DNA of 6,829 bases from Draconibacterium orientale (lineage in GTDB: Bacteria; Bacteroidota; Bacteroidia; Bacteroidales; UBA1556): NCBI GenBank assembly GCA_022736595.1, contig DZDC01000120.1, positions 1-6,829 of the forward strand, given 5' to 3'. The translations under genes were made by a program, and so were the position numbers. The notes beneath the pieces are model-generated. The model ran no database searches. It was not told the DNA's origin and saw nothing but the letters and a program-made list of their open reading frames with translations. Of this stretch, positions 1 to 6,625 are shown piece after piece; position 1 is the stretch's first letter, and every line of letters begins with the position of its first letter.

Positions 1-617
1 TGAAAATCGAACATAATTTGAGCAAAATTTCCAAGATAAGCATTGGGCGACATTTCTTTATACAAGCTATGTTTTACTACGTGAGGGTCAAGATTGTAGC
101 GTTTTTCAAATTCACTTCTTATCTCTTGAGGCATGCGGTTGTAATAGTAATCCAAGATTAGTTTTTTGCCAAAATACACCCCTCCAGCTTCATCCATCAT
201 CATATAGCCCAAAGAAACCACTTGTTGCACCATCTTACTTCCATCGTAGTAGCACGAATTGCTCCCGGTACCCAAAATACAAACTATGGATTCAATGCCT
301 CCCGAAGCGGCATAAACCGCAGCAAGCATATCTTCTTCGGCAGTAATATGGGCATTTACAAATACTTTCCTAAGAACTTCGGCAAGAAATTTTTTAGATT
401 CCTGTGTGCCACAACCTGCACCATAAAAGTAAACATCCGTAACCTCAGGCGCAACGCTCATCAAGGTTTCGACGGAAAAGATTCGTTCCAGAATTTCATT
501 TTCACGCAAGATCTCAGGATTAATACCGTTGGTTCGTGTTCTAAACACCTCATTTCCTTGGGAATCCAAAGCTACCCAATCGGCTTTGGTACTTCCTCCA
601 TCTGCTAATAAAATCAT
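1..617 (-). CDS. N-acetylglucosamine kinase-like BadF/BadG-family sugar kinase, C-terminus beyond left edge
   Basis: Probable cytoplasmic ATP-dependent amino-sugar kinase of the ASKHA fold, by family a GlcNAc kinase making GlcNAc-6-phosphate. The first 205 residues are present and the frame is open to the window edge. It starts MILLADGGSTKADW, which carries the phosphate-1 loop (DGGSTK, residues 6-11). Next come an EED segment whose D96 is the likely catalytic base, the phosphate-2 loop LGTGSNS (115-121), and LGYMMMDEAGGVYFGK (136-151), which replaces the more usual GDEGSG form but resembles the Bacteroidota subgroup as I remember it. The ATG lies only 2 nt after the transporter stop codon, so translational coupling is likely; the sequence before it is A-rich with no Shine-Dalgarno site. 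Its place behind a sugar permease supports a role in trapping imported sugar. The family call is solid; the substrate is inferred and could be another hexosamine or hexose. Confidence 0.85.
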   Translation of the reverse strand, partial: MILLADGGSTKADWVALDSQGNEVFRTRTNGINPEILRENEILERIFSVETLMSVAPEVTDVYFYGAGCGTQESKKFLAEVLRKVFVNAHITAEEDMLAAVYAASGGIESIVCILGTGSNSCYYDGSKMVQQVVSLGYMMMDEAGGVYFGKKLILDYYYNRMPQEIRSEFEKRYNLDPHVVKHSLYKEMSPNAYLGNFAQIMFDF

Positions 618-619
618 AT

Positions 620-2305
620 TTAAATTTCTATTTGTTGTTTTTTCAAAATCACTTTTACAATGACTGCAAAAAGCATAAGATAAAGGAAACCTAATGCGGG
701 AACCCAATAGGAAACTGAAATATTAAAAAGATCAGCCAATTTTCCTTGCAAAGGAGGTAAAAAGGCACCGCCTAAAATCATCATTACTAAAAATGCCGAA
801 CCTTGTGATGTGAATTTACCTAAACCTTGCAACGATAATGAAAAGATAACCGGCCACATTACCGAACAGAAAAGTCCCCCACTTACAAGGGCAAAAATAC
901 TTACACTGCCAGTGGTAAACATACCAACTAGCATTGCAGTTAATCCCAAAGCCCCAAAGATGGCCAAGGTTTGTGAAGGACGATCATTGCCCAAATAAAA
1001 TCCAAAAATCTGTATTAAAATAACTATGGCATAGGGCCAAAGTACACTCAGGTTTTCAATCGATTCGCCTGCTATCCAATTGGATAAAAGAATCACTAGA
1101 AAAGCAATATAAGGCACCACAATTAAAGCGGTTCTTTTAAGATTACTACTCAAGTTGAAAGCCGAAATTGCACCTGCCCAGCGACCAATCATAAGGCTTC
1201 CCCAGTACAAACTCACCAGCATTGGGGTGAGACCAGTCCAAAAACCAGAAACCTCATTTTTCGATAACATCAGTTTGAAATTACTAAAGTCAATATTGGG
1301 ATTTGTAGTTTGAAAAAGCTGAAAATCAATTAGTTTAACATATTCACCAAGATTGGATTGAATGGTAACTTCAGTACCTACATAGGTAAATATTGCCAAC
1401 ATCCCAAGAACCAATTGGGGGTATTTTAAGGCTCCCCAGCCGTTACTGTTTTTCTTAGCGCGCGAATTGGCAAAAAGCAACCCTCCAACTAAGGTAAAAA
1501 TTCCTACAAACAAAAGATAGAGTCCGCTATGGCTGGCATGATCGACATTTGAACCTGTATTTTGCATAAAAATAGCAGATAGCACCCCCACCAAAATCAC
1601 AGTAATTAATCCCAAAGTAAGGGTAGCTTTTGATTCATGGTCAATTTTTGAATCGGCTTTACCTTGGGGCAACTTTTTGGCAAACTTAAAGAGCAGGGCT
1701 GCCACAAAAAAGGCCAAACCTACGAAAACATAAAGCCATTGAACCGTTGAAAGACTTAAATTTTGAATCAAACTTTCGTCCAATTTTGTGGTACCAAAGA
1801 GTGCTAAGGCAAATAAAATAGGTCCAATGGTAGTTCCGAAAGAGTTAATTCCTCCGGCTAAATTCAGTCGATCAGAACCCGTTCGCTCATCTCCCAGTGA
1901 TATGGCAAAAGGCTGTGCTGCTGTTTGTTGCAATGAGAATCCTAAACCAATTATGAACAACGATGCCAATATAAAACCAAAACTATTGGTGGCAAGCGCT
2001 GGAAACATCAACAAAGCGCCCATGGTGGACATCATCAAACCATAGACAATCCCATTTTTAAAACCCCAGCTATTGAGCAAATCGCGGCGTAGCCCCACTC
2101 CCATTATAAAAAGTAAAAATGCTCCGATGTAATAGGCAAAATAAAATGCCGAATCGATGAGCTGACTTTGAAACTGTGACAATCCAAATTTCGACTTGCA
2201 AAAGGGAATAAAAACCCCATTACTGGCGGCAATAAATCCCCAGAAAAAAAACACCCCAATGAGTGTAAATAACGCTGGATAATTGGTTGGTTTAGTTGAA
2301 TTCAT
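620..2305 (-). CDS. FucP-like MFS sugar:cation symporter, enlarged form
   Basis: Inner-membrane major facilitator importing a monosaccharide, probably with H+ or Na+. The start reads FFFWGFIAASNGVFIPF (TM1). LQQTAAQPF (125-133) and LNLAGGINSFGTTIGP (147-162) match the FucP/GluP family signatures, and near the C-terminus GLGKFTSQGSAFLVMMILGG (494-513) is the classic FucP TM10-11 motif. At 561 residues it is well above the roughly 440 of E. coli FucP. The surplus lies mainly at residues 210-290, which hold two extra hydrophobic stretches (about 228-247 and 262-279), and in a polar loop at about 320-352; a 14-helix topology is plausible. Q127 seems to occupy the place of FucP Glu135 (alignment from memory), so fucose need not be the substrate. 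It lies 119 nt downstream of the decayed segment with no TAnnTTTG box in the gap, so it is probably transcribed from the pfkB-type kinase promoter. Neighbouring kinases suggest fructose, glucose or GlcNAc as cargo. Confidence 0.9.
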   Translation of the reverse strand: MNSTKPTNYPALFTLIGVFFFWGFIAASNGVFIPFCKSKFGLSQFQSQLIDSAFYFAYYIGAFLLFIMGVGLRRDLLNSWGFKNGIVYGLMMSTMGALLMFPALATNSFGFILASLFIIGLGFSLQQTAAQPFAISLGDERTGSDRLNLAGGINSFGTTIGPILFALALFGTTKLDESLIQNLSLSTVQWLYVFVGLAFFVAALLFKFAKKLPQGKADSKIDHESKATLTLGLITVILVGVLSAIFMQNTGSNVDHASHSGLYLLFVGIFTLVGGLLFANSRAKKNSNGWGALKYPQLVLGMLAIFTYVGTEVTIQSNLGEYVKLIDFQLFQTTNPNIDFSNFKLMLSKNEVSGFWTGLTPMLVSLYWGSLMIGRWAGAISAFNLSSNLKRTALIVVPYIAFLVILLSNWIAGESIENLSVLWPYAIVILIQIFGFYLGNDRPSQTLAIFGALGLTAMLVGMFTTGSVSIFALVSGGLFCSVMWPVIFSLSLQGLGKFTSQGSAFLVMMILGGAFLPPLQGKLADLFNISVSYWVPALGFLYLMLFAVIVKVILKKQQIEI

Positions 2306-2332
2306 TGTGTTGTATATTAGAATTTTATAATG

Positions 2333-2440
2333 TTATTCTGCTTTAATTATTGAAGTACGAAATGAAATTCCCGCTGCATTAAATGCTTCGATTTGAAAGT
2401 AATAAGTAGTATATAAGGTCGGAGTTAAGAGAAGCAATAT
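2333..2440 (-). pseudogene. Orphan C-terminal tail of an FN3-like, probably secreted enzyme
   Basis: The frame is open from just after a TAA at 2441-2443 to a TAA at 2333-2335 and has no start codon with a plausible ribosome-binding context. It encodes about 35 residues including YYFQIEAFNAAGISFRTS followed by IIKAE and stop. The pattern Y-Y-x-x-I-E-A-F-N-x-x-G-I-S-x-R is that of the last strands of a fibronectin type III-like domain, as found at the ends of secreted Bacteroidota glycoside hydrolases; which family cannot be told. Nothing upstream in this frame continues the domain: it is blocked by stops and meets the end of the regulator fragment, which uses another frame. I read it as the 3' end of a lost gene. 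The homology is inferred from the motif alone; a chance reading frame is possible but unlikely given how domain-like it is. Confidence 0.5.
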
Positions 2441-2658
2441 TTAATGGCCCTATTCACCCTAAAGCTGCCATCAAGCTTTTGCTTATTGGTTGCAAAGGAA
2501 ATAGCATAATCGCTACCTTGGCTTATACTCCAAATTTGATTATCACCATGATAATCGCTTTTGCTAAAATTAAGGCTAAACGGTAATAACGCTTGGGAAT
2601 AAACCTTTATACTCCCAAAGAAGAAAATCGAGATAAATAAAAAAGCAAAAATGCGCAT
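2425..2658 (-). pseudogene. N-terminal fragment of a triple-tyrosine-type periplasmic sensor/transcriptional regulator
   Basis: The ATG lies 15 nt after the PfkB-kinase stop codon. The 77-residue product begins with a clear signal peptide (MRIFAFLFISIFFFGSIKVYSQ, hydrophobic core with likely cleavage near S21/Q22). It goes on with NFSKSDYHGDNQIWSISQG (29-47) and an FATN segment, which is how the mature N-terminus of large Bacteroidota beta-propeller regulators (propeller repeats, Y_Y_Y domain, then LuxR-type or histidine-kinase output) usually begins. Those proteins are typically more than 900 residues. Here the family pattern is lost after about residue 60, and the frame ends at 2425 with RAIKYCFS. 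The frame, signal peptide and start look intact, so a short secreted peptide could still be made, but it would lack all sensing and output domains. A genuine small secreted protein is the alternative reading. Confidence 0.6.
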
Positions 2659-2673
2659 TACCTTGGTTATAAT

Positions 2674-3597
2674 TTAGAGTCGATATTGATTTACCAATTC
2701 ACCAGAGATATAATTTTCTGTTGACATACAAACATTTAACGAGAATGAATGTGCAATTTGAAGCATCTCATTCCATTGCTCCATGCTTAAGTTTCTAAGG
2801 TCCACTTTTGAAATCTTTCGCGTAAAAAGGTAATAAATCAAACCGGCATTAAAACTATCTCCAGCCCCCACAGCGCTTAAGGGTTCAACAGACTCAATGC
2901 TTAAATGCCCCTGTTGACCCATGCTATAATAGTCCACTCCCTGAGCATTTTGAGTGCAAATCATGTTCTTTATTTGCAAATGTTCCAATCGATCCATGGT
3001 TTCGGTAATTCCTTGCGTTCCAAACATAATTTCCAAATCTTCAGTGGATGCCTTAAAAATATCTGAAAATCGAATATTGTCCTCGATAAAAGGTAATACC
3101 GTACTTAACAGCGACTTATGATTGATTCTGAAATTGGGGTCGTATAAAATAATAGCGCCATTGCGCTTGGCTTTTATCAGAAAATCAACCAACTGACCCC
3201 GAACCTCATGTTTAATCCCATTGAATGAACCAAAGAGCACAACATCATCAGCTTCGGGTTCAGGAAAGTCTAAGACGAGTTTTTTGGGTGGCGCAATCTT
3301 ATAAAAAAGATACTTTGGAGCATTAACATCATCAATAAATGCGAGTGCTAACCTCGATCTACTGTCGGCATATTTAGTAAAATACGTAATATCTACTTTG
3401 TTTTTTACTAAAAAGTCAGACATAATATCGCCAATGGCATCTTCAGCTGCATCACCCACATAATAAACGGGCATATTAAGCCTGCCTAAAGACACCGCGG
3501 TATTGATCATGGCGCCACCCACTTTGGCATCAATGGGAACTCCATTTTTAAAAATAATATCATAAACAGCTTCACCGATGGTATAGATTTTTCTCAT
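2674..3597 (-). CDS. PfkB-family carbohydrate kinase, probably fructokinase
   Basis: Cytoplasmic ribokinase-fold enzyme phosphorylating a sugar with ATP; fructose to fructose-6-phosphate is the best guess. From the ATG at 3597 the protein has 307 residues, the normal family size. It shows YTIGEAVYDIIF (5-16), the substrate-side glycine motif GGAMINTAVSLGRL (27-40), DPNFR (153-157) and the anion-hole/catalytic motif GAGDSFNAG (244-252) with D247 as general base. The frame stays open upstream to a TTG at 3690, but those 31 extra residues precede the conserved core and include the best promoter box, so I chose 3597. It heads the minus-strand sugar operon and is followed after 15 nt by the regulator remnant. 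A PfkB fructokinase beside a FucP-like importer recalls the Bacteroides levan/fructose locus, which is the basis for the substrate guess; a different hexose is possible. Confidence 0.88.
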   Translation of the reverse strand: MRKIYTIGEAVYDIIFKNGVPIDAKVGGAMINTAVSLGRLNMPVYYVGDAAEDAIGDIMSDFLVKNKVDITYFTKYADSRSRLALAFIDDVNAPKYLFYKIAPPKKLVLDFPEPEADDVVLFGSFNGIKHEVRGQLVDFLIKAKRNGAIILYDPNFRINHKSLLSTVLPFIEDNIRFSDIFKASTEDLEIMFGTQGITETMDRLEHLQIKNMICTQNAQGVDYYSMGQQGHLSIESVEPLSAVGAGDSFNAGLIYYLFTRKISKVDLRNLSMEQWNEMLQIAHSFSLNVCMSTENYISGELVNQYRL

Positions 3598-3624
3598 GTT
3601 TTTGATTTTTCCTGTTGCTAGCTG

Positions 3625-3632
3625 CAAAGCTA
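3625..3632 (-). promoter_or_regulatory. Bacteroidota -7 box for the sugar kinase operon
   Basis: The minus strand reads TAGCTTTG, an exact match to the Bacteroidota -7 consensus TAnnTTTG. It would start transcription near 3619, giving a leader of about 20 nt before the ATG at 3597. I see no convincing TTG at the -33 distance. A second exact match, TAACTTTG at 3675-3682, is an alternative that would give a longer leader. Confidence 0.45.
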
Positions 3633-3751
3633 TATTTTTTTTCGCTTTCATGCCCATTGATTTTCGATACATTTCAAAGTTAATTTTCAAGGCATAAAAA
3701 AATAATTCAATAATAATTTACATGAATGGGCGAAGCTGTCAAAAAAAAATT

Positions 3752-3759
3752 TACTTTCG
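3752..3759 (+). promoter_or_regulatory. -7 box for the dehydrogenase gene pair
   Basis: TACTTTCG matches TAnnTTTG in all but one position. It lies directly behind a nine-A tract (3741-3749), which could act as a flexible upstream element. Transcription would start about 10 nt before the ATG at 3777, a very short leader. No clear -33 TTG is seen. Confidence 0.4.
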
Positions 3760-3776
3760 TTTCCAATTGAGAAACT

Positions 3777-4583
3777 ATGGTGGATAAAGTTTGTATTATT
3801 ACCGGAGCCTCTTCTGGCATTGGAAAAGCTTTGGCGTTTGAAATGGCAAAAAATCGGTTCAACGTGGTGCTTGTAGCACGACGACAAGAACTTATAGACG
3901 TTCATGCCCAACAAATTAGCGAACTTTATTCATGCAAAACCATAGCCATTCAAGGCGACGTCAGTAAGGAGCACGATTGTAGTCGAATTATTGAAGAAAC
4001 CATTGAAAAATTTGGACGCATTGATGTTTTGATTAATAATGCTGGAATTTCACAGCGTGCCTTATTTACTGATTTGAACTTAGAAGTCATTCATAAAGTT
4101 ATGGATGTAAACTACTGGGGAAGTGTTTATTGTACCAAATATGCCATTCCTTATCTGGTACAAAGCAAAGGAAGCGTGGTGGCCATAACCAGCATTTCAG
4201 GTTTCAGTCCTTTGCCTGGTCGCACTGGATATTGTTCATCAAAATACGCTTTGCATGGCTTTATGGAAGCCCTCCGAATTGAACATTTAAAATCGGGATT
4301 GCATGTGATGGTGGTCGCTCCCGAGTATGTAAGCAGCGAAATACGCGTACATGCGCTTATGAAAGACGGATCAGAACAAGGAAAAAGCCCAAGAGAAGAA
4401 AAGAGGATGATCAGTGCCGAATATGTAGCTCAAAGAGTAGCTAAAGGAATTATAAAAAAAAGGCGTACTATGGTAATTGGAAAGCTCGGCACCATCATGG
4501 TAGCACTTTCACGATTGGCTCCAAAACTGAGCGATAAACTTATTTATCATTATATTAAGAAAGAAAAAGACTCAATCTATTAA
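3777..4583 (+). CDS. Classical short-chain dehydrogenase/reductase (SDR)
   Basis: Cytoplasmic NAD(P)(H)-dependent oxidoreductase with a Rossmann fold and normal length (268 residues). The cofactor loop is TGASSGIG (9-16). Arginines R35/R36 after strand 2 (VVLVARR) favour NADPH. NNAG is at 87-90, and the active-site set is N112, S139, Y152 and K156 (YCSSK). The stretch that usually reads PG after strand 6 is APEYVSSEIR (181-190), with Glu where Gly is normal. The C-terminal part (about 195-268) is basic, ending in KKEKDSIY, and contains a hydrophobic stretch (TMVIGKLGTIMVALSRLAPKL, about 231-251) that may associate with membrane, as in DHRS7-like SDRs acting on lipids. It is transcribed divergently from the sugar operon and is followed after 11 nt by a small gene, with which it probably forms an operon. 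The substrate cannot be told from sequence. Confidence 0.92.
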   Translation: MVDKVCIITGASSGIGKALAFEMAKNRFNVVLVARRQELIDVHAQQISELYSCKTIAIQGDVSKEHDCSRIIEETIEKFGRIDVLINNAGISQRALFTDLNLEVIHKVMDVNYWGSVYCTKYAIPYLVQSKGSVVAITSISGFSPLPGRTGYCSSKYALHGFMEALRIEHLKSGLHVMVVAPEYVSSEIRVHALMKDGSEQGKSPREEKRMISAEYVAQRVAKGIIKKRRTMVIGKLGTIMVALSRLAPKLSDKLIYHYIKKEKDSIY

Positions 4584-4594
4584 AACATAAAACT

Positions 4595-5014
4595 ATGGAA
4601 ATCAACATTTTTAAAGGAATCGGAGACATCGATTTCGGAATTTCAAAGGATCATTTTCTCGAAATGGGTATTCCTTATCAGGAAATTGACCTCATTGAAG
4701 AAGAGGGCGAATTTAAAATCGAAGCTGCTTATTTAGACGAAGAAAGCACTATGTTTTTTGAAGGAAATGAAACAGAAATGATTTTTACGGCATGCGAAAC
4801 TGCCAACAAAAATGCATTAATGTTTGGCGAAAAGATTTTTAACAAAAACGAAAGTCAAATTATCGATCTGATGAAGTCCTTCAAGTACAAAGACATGGAG
4901 TCAGAAATTGAAGAGTGGGGCGAAAAAAGAGTTACATTCAACGATGCCATGATTGATTTCTATTTTGACCATGGCAAGCTTGTAAATGTGGCTTGGGGCA
5001 TTTTAGTAATGTAA
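4595..5014 (+). CDS. Small acidic protein of unknown function with apparent internal duplication
   Basis: I do not recognise the family. The 139-residue product has no signal peptide or membrane segment and is strongly acidic, so it is probably cytosolic. It opens with KGIGDIDFGISKDHFLEMGIP (7-27), the 'I-x-FG-x-S-x-x-x-x-x-x-x-G-x-P' pattern that begins repeats in small SmpA/BLIP-like alpha-beta proteins. A second, weaker copy seems to start near LMFGEKIFNKNESQIIDLMK (75-94). Each half ends in a beta-hairpin-like stretch: STMFFEGNETEMIFTA (51-66) and AMIDFYFDHGKLVNVAWG (118-135). The ATG lies 11 nt after the dehydrogenase stop with an A-rich leader, implying co-transcription. The gene ends at a hairpin terminator. 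An immunity-type or accessory protein is conceivable, but nothing here proves a function. Confidence 0.8.
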   Translation: MEINIFKGIGDIDFGISKDHFLEMGIPYQEIDLIEEEGEFKIEAAYLDEESTMFFEGNETEMIFTACETANKNALMFGEKIFNKNESQIIDLMKSFKYKDMESEIEEWGEKRVTFNDAMIDFYFDHGKLVNVAWGILVM

Positions 5015-5015
5015 A

Positions 5016-5042
5016 AAAGCCCTGAGATTATCTCAGAGCTTT
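5016..5042. terminator. Bidirectional intrinsic terminator between convergent genes
   Basis: The inverted repeat pairs 5016-5027 with 5031-5042 around a 3-nt loop (TTA at 5028-5030), with one C-A mismatch at 5021/5037. On the minus strand the stem is followed by a run of six T (complement of 5013-5018), an excellent terminator for ffh. On the plus strand it is followed by TTTATTATATTTTTT, serving the dehydrogenase operon. It fills the 53-bp gap between the two stop codons. Confidence 0.85.
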
Positions 5043-5067
5043 ATTATATTTTTTGAAATAGCTGCGG

Positions 5068-6411
5068 TTACATCTTCATTTTAGACTTCATACTCTGCAT
5101 CATTCGTGCTGAGTTTTTCATACCGCCACCCGCCATCATTTTCATCATTTTGCGGGTGCTATCAAATTGTTTCAGTAGGTTATTAACCTCCTGTATATCA
5201 CTACCACTACCCGATGCTATTCTTTTTCTACGACTTCCATTGATTAAAGCAGGATTTTCGCGCTCTTTATGGGTCATAGATCCAATAATGGCCTCAATAC
5301 TTTTGAAAGCATCGTCGCCAATGTCAATTCCCTTTAAAGCCTTACCCATTCCAGGAATCATCGACATCAAATCCTTCACATTACCCATCTTCTTTATTTG
5401 TTGAATTTGCTTAAGAAAATCGTTGAAATTGAAATCATCTTGCGCTATTTTCTTTTGCAAACGTCGGCTTTCTTCTTCATCAAATTGCTCCTGTGCCCGC
5501 TCAACCAACGAAACCACATCACCCATACCCAAAATTCGGTCGGCCATACGTGAAGGATAGAATACATCCAAAGCATCCATCTTTTCACCTATACCCACAA
5601 ATTTAATGGGTTTGTCCACTACCGAGCGAATGGTAAGCGCGGCTCCACCTCGAGTATCACCATCGAGTTTAGTCAAAACCACACCAGTATAATTCAGCAC
5701 ATCATTAAAGGCTTTTGCGGTATTCACAGCATCCTGTCCGGTCATGGAATCGACCACAAACAAGGTTTCGTGGGGTTTAATGCTTCGATGAACCAATTCT
5801 ATTTCGCGCATCATAAGTTCATCCACTGCCAAACGACCTGCGGTATCCACTATCACCACATTGCAACCCAATTCTTTGGCTACCTTCAATGCATTTTCAG
5901 CAATCTGCACCGGATTTTTATTTTCCAATTCATGATGCACGGGCACCTGAACTTGCTCACCCAAAACGATTAACTGGTTGATTGCAGCAGGACGGTAAAC
6001 GTCACCGGCTACCAATAAAGGTTTCTTGCCTTTTTTGGTTTTAAGATAATTGGCCAACTTGGCTGAGAAGGTTGTCTTTCCTGAACCTTGTAAACCTGCA
6101 ATAAGGATAATTGTGGGAGAATTTTTGATATCGAGCTCCGACTGTTCACCCCCCATGAGGGTAGCAAGCTCATCGTGAACAATCTTCACCATCAACTGAC
6201 TTGGTGAAATAGAATTTAGAACGTTAGCGCCCAAAGCTTTTTCTTTCACCGTATCGGTAAATATTTTAGCCACTTTGTAGCTAACATCGGCATCCAACAA
6301 TGCTTTGCGAACCTCTTTTAAGGTTTCAGCCACATTGATTTCAGAAATTTTTCCTTGTCCTTTAAGAACCTTAAATGCTCTTTCGAGCTTATCACTTAAA
6401 TTATCAAACAT
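5068..6411 (-). CDS. ffh: Signal recognition particle protein Ffh (SRP54 homologue)
   Basis: GTPase subunit of the signal recognition particle. It binds 4.5S RNA and the signal sequences of nascent membrane and secreted proteins and delivers ribosomes to FtsY at the inner membrane. The full 447-residue length is normal. The N domain (1-95) carries ALLDADVSYKVAK (37-49). The G domain shows G1 GLQGSGKT (106-113), the G3 motif DTAGR (189-193), G4 TKLD (247-250) followed by GDTRGGAAL, and the closing GIGEK (273-277). The methionine-rich M domain (about 325-447) contains MIPGMGK (351-357) and the RNA-binding helix-turn-helix NGSRRKRIASGSGS (391-404), and ends with MKSKMKM. All key residues are present. 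The gene stands alone with its own -7 box upstream and a strong terminator downstream, and it converges on the dehydrogenase operon. The assignment is secure. Confidence 0.99.
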   Translation of the reverse strand: MFDNLSDKLERAFKVLKGQGKISEINVAETLKEVRKALLDADVSYKVAKIFTDTVKEKALGANVLNSISPSQLMVKIVHDELATLMGGEQSELDIKNSPTIILIAGLQGSGKTTFSAKLANYLKTKKGKKPLLVAGDVYRPAAINQLIVLGEQVQVPVHHELENKNPVQIAENALKVAKELGCNVVIVDTAGRLAVDELMMREIELVHRSIKPHETLFVVDSMTGQDAVNTAKAFNDVLNYTGVVLTKLDGDTRGGAALTIRSVVDKPIKFVGIGEKMDALDVFYPSRMADRILGMGDVVSLVERAQEQFDEEESRRLQKKIAQDDFNFNDFLKQIQQIKKMGNVKDLMSMIPGMGKALKGIDIGDDAFKSIEAIIGSMTHKERENPALINGSRRKRIASGSGSDIQEVNNLLKQFDSTRKMMKMMAGGGMKNSARMMQSMKSKMKM

Positions 6412-6439
6412 CCTAGATTATATTAATTTTAGAGGGCTG

Positions 6440-6447
6440 CAAAAGTA
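6440..6447 (-). promoter_or_regulatory. -7 box for ffh
   Basis: The minus strand reads TACTTTTG, an exact match to the Bacteroidota -7 consensus TAnnTTTG, lying 28 nt upstream of the ffh ATG at 6411. It would give a leader of about 20-25 nt. The -33 region lacks a clear TTG. Confidence 0.5.
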
Positions 6448-6625
6448 CGTAAATTCTCTTTATTGCTGTTGAAAAAATCATGATGGGAGACGGGAGATTT
6501 GCGAATTTTTAGGGTTAGAGAGGTTGAGTTCATCTTTGGTGTTTATGCGGTTGTTTTTATGGTTTGGTCAAAAGAAAGATTCGGATGGCAGCGAGATAAG
6601 GGATAATACATTAGATTACAATTAA
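6448..6625. other. Gene-free spacer upstream of ffh
   Basis: Together with the ffh leader this is a 214-bp stretch without a convincing gene on either strand. The plus strand is purine-rich in 6480-6530 (for example GGGAGACGGGAGATTTG). It contains no hairpin that could clearly terminate the winged-helix gene ending at 6626, no tRNA and no recognisable small RNA. The segment 6577-6606 (AAGATTCGGATGGCAGCGAG and on) is less AT-rich than its surroundings and may be a remnant of something, but I cannot identify it. Confidence 0.4.

Noticed and set aside
222..608. Open frame of 128 codons on the plus strand
   Set aside because: It lies wholly antisense to the sugar kinase, whose protein carries clear family motifs. 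The plus-strand product is rich in unlikely residue runs and has no recognisable domain.
3615..3627. Small inverted repeat TTGC-N5-GCAA next to the kinase -7 box
   Set aside because: Arms are only 4 bp and the centre is not that of a known operator; this length occurs often by chance.
3598..3690. N-terminal extension of the PfkB kinase from a TTG codon
   Set aside because: The conserved family start (MRKIYTIGEA) is at 3597. The extension is lysine-rich and unlike the family, and it overlaps the best -7 box.
3687..3914. 75-codon minus-strand frame overlapping the dehydrogenase start
   Set aside because: It is antisense to the SDR cofactor-binding region, which is unquestionably coding, and crosses the divergent promoter region.
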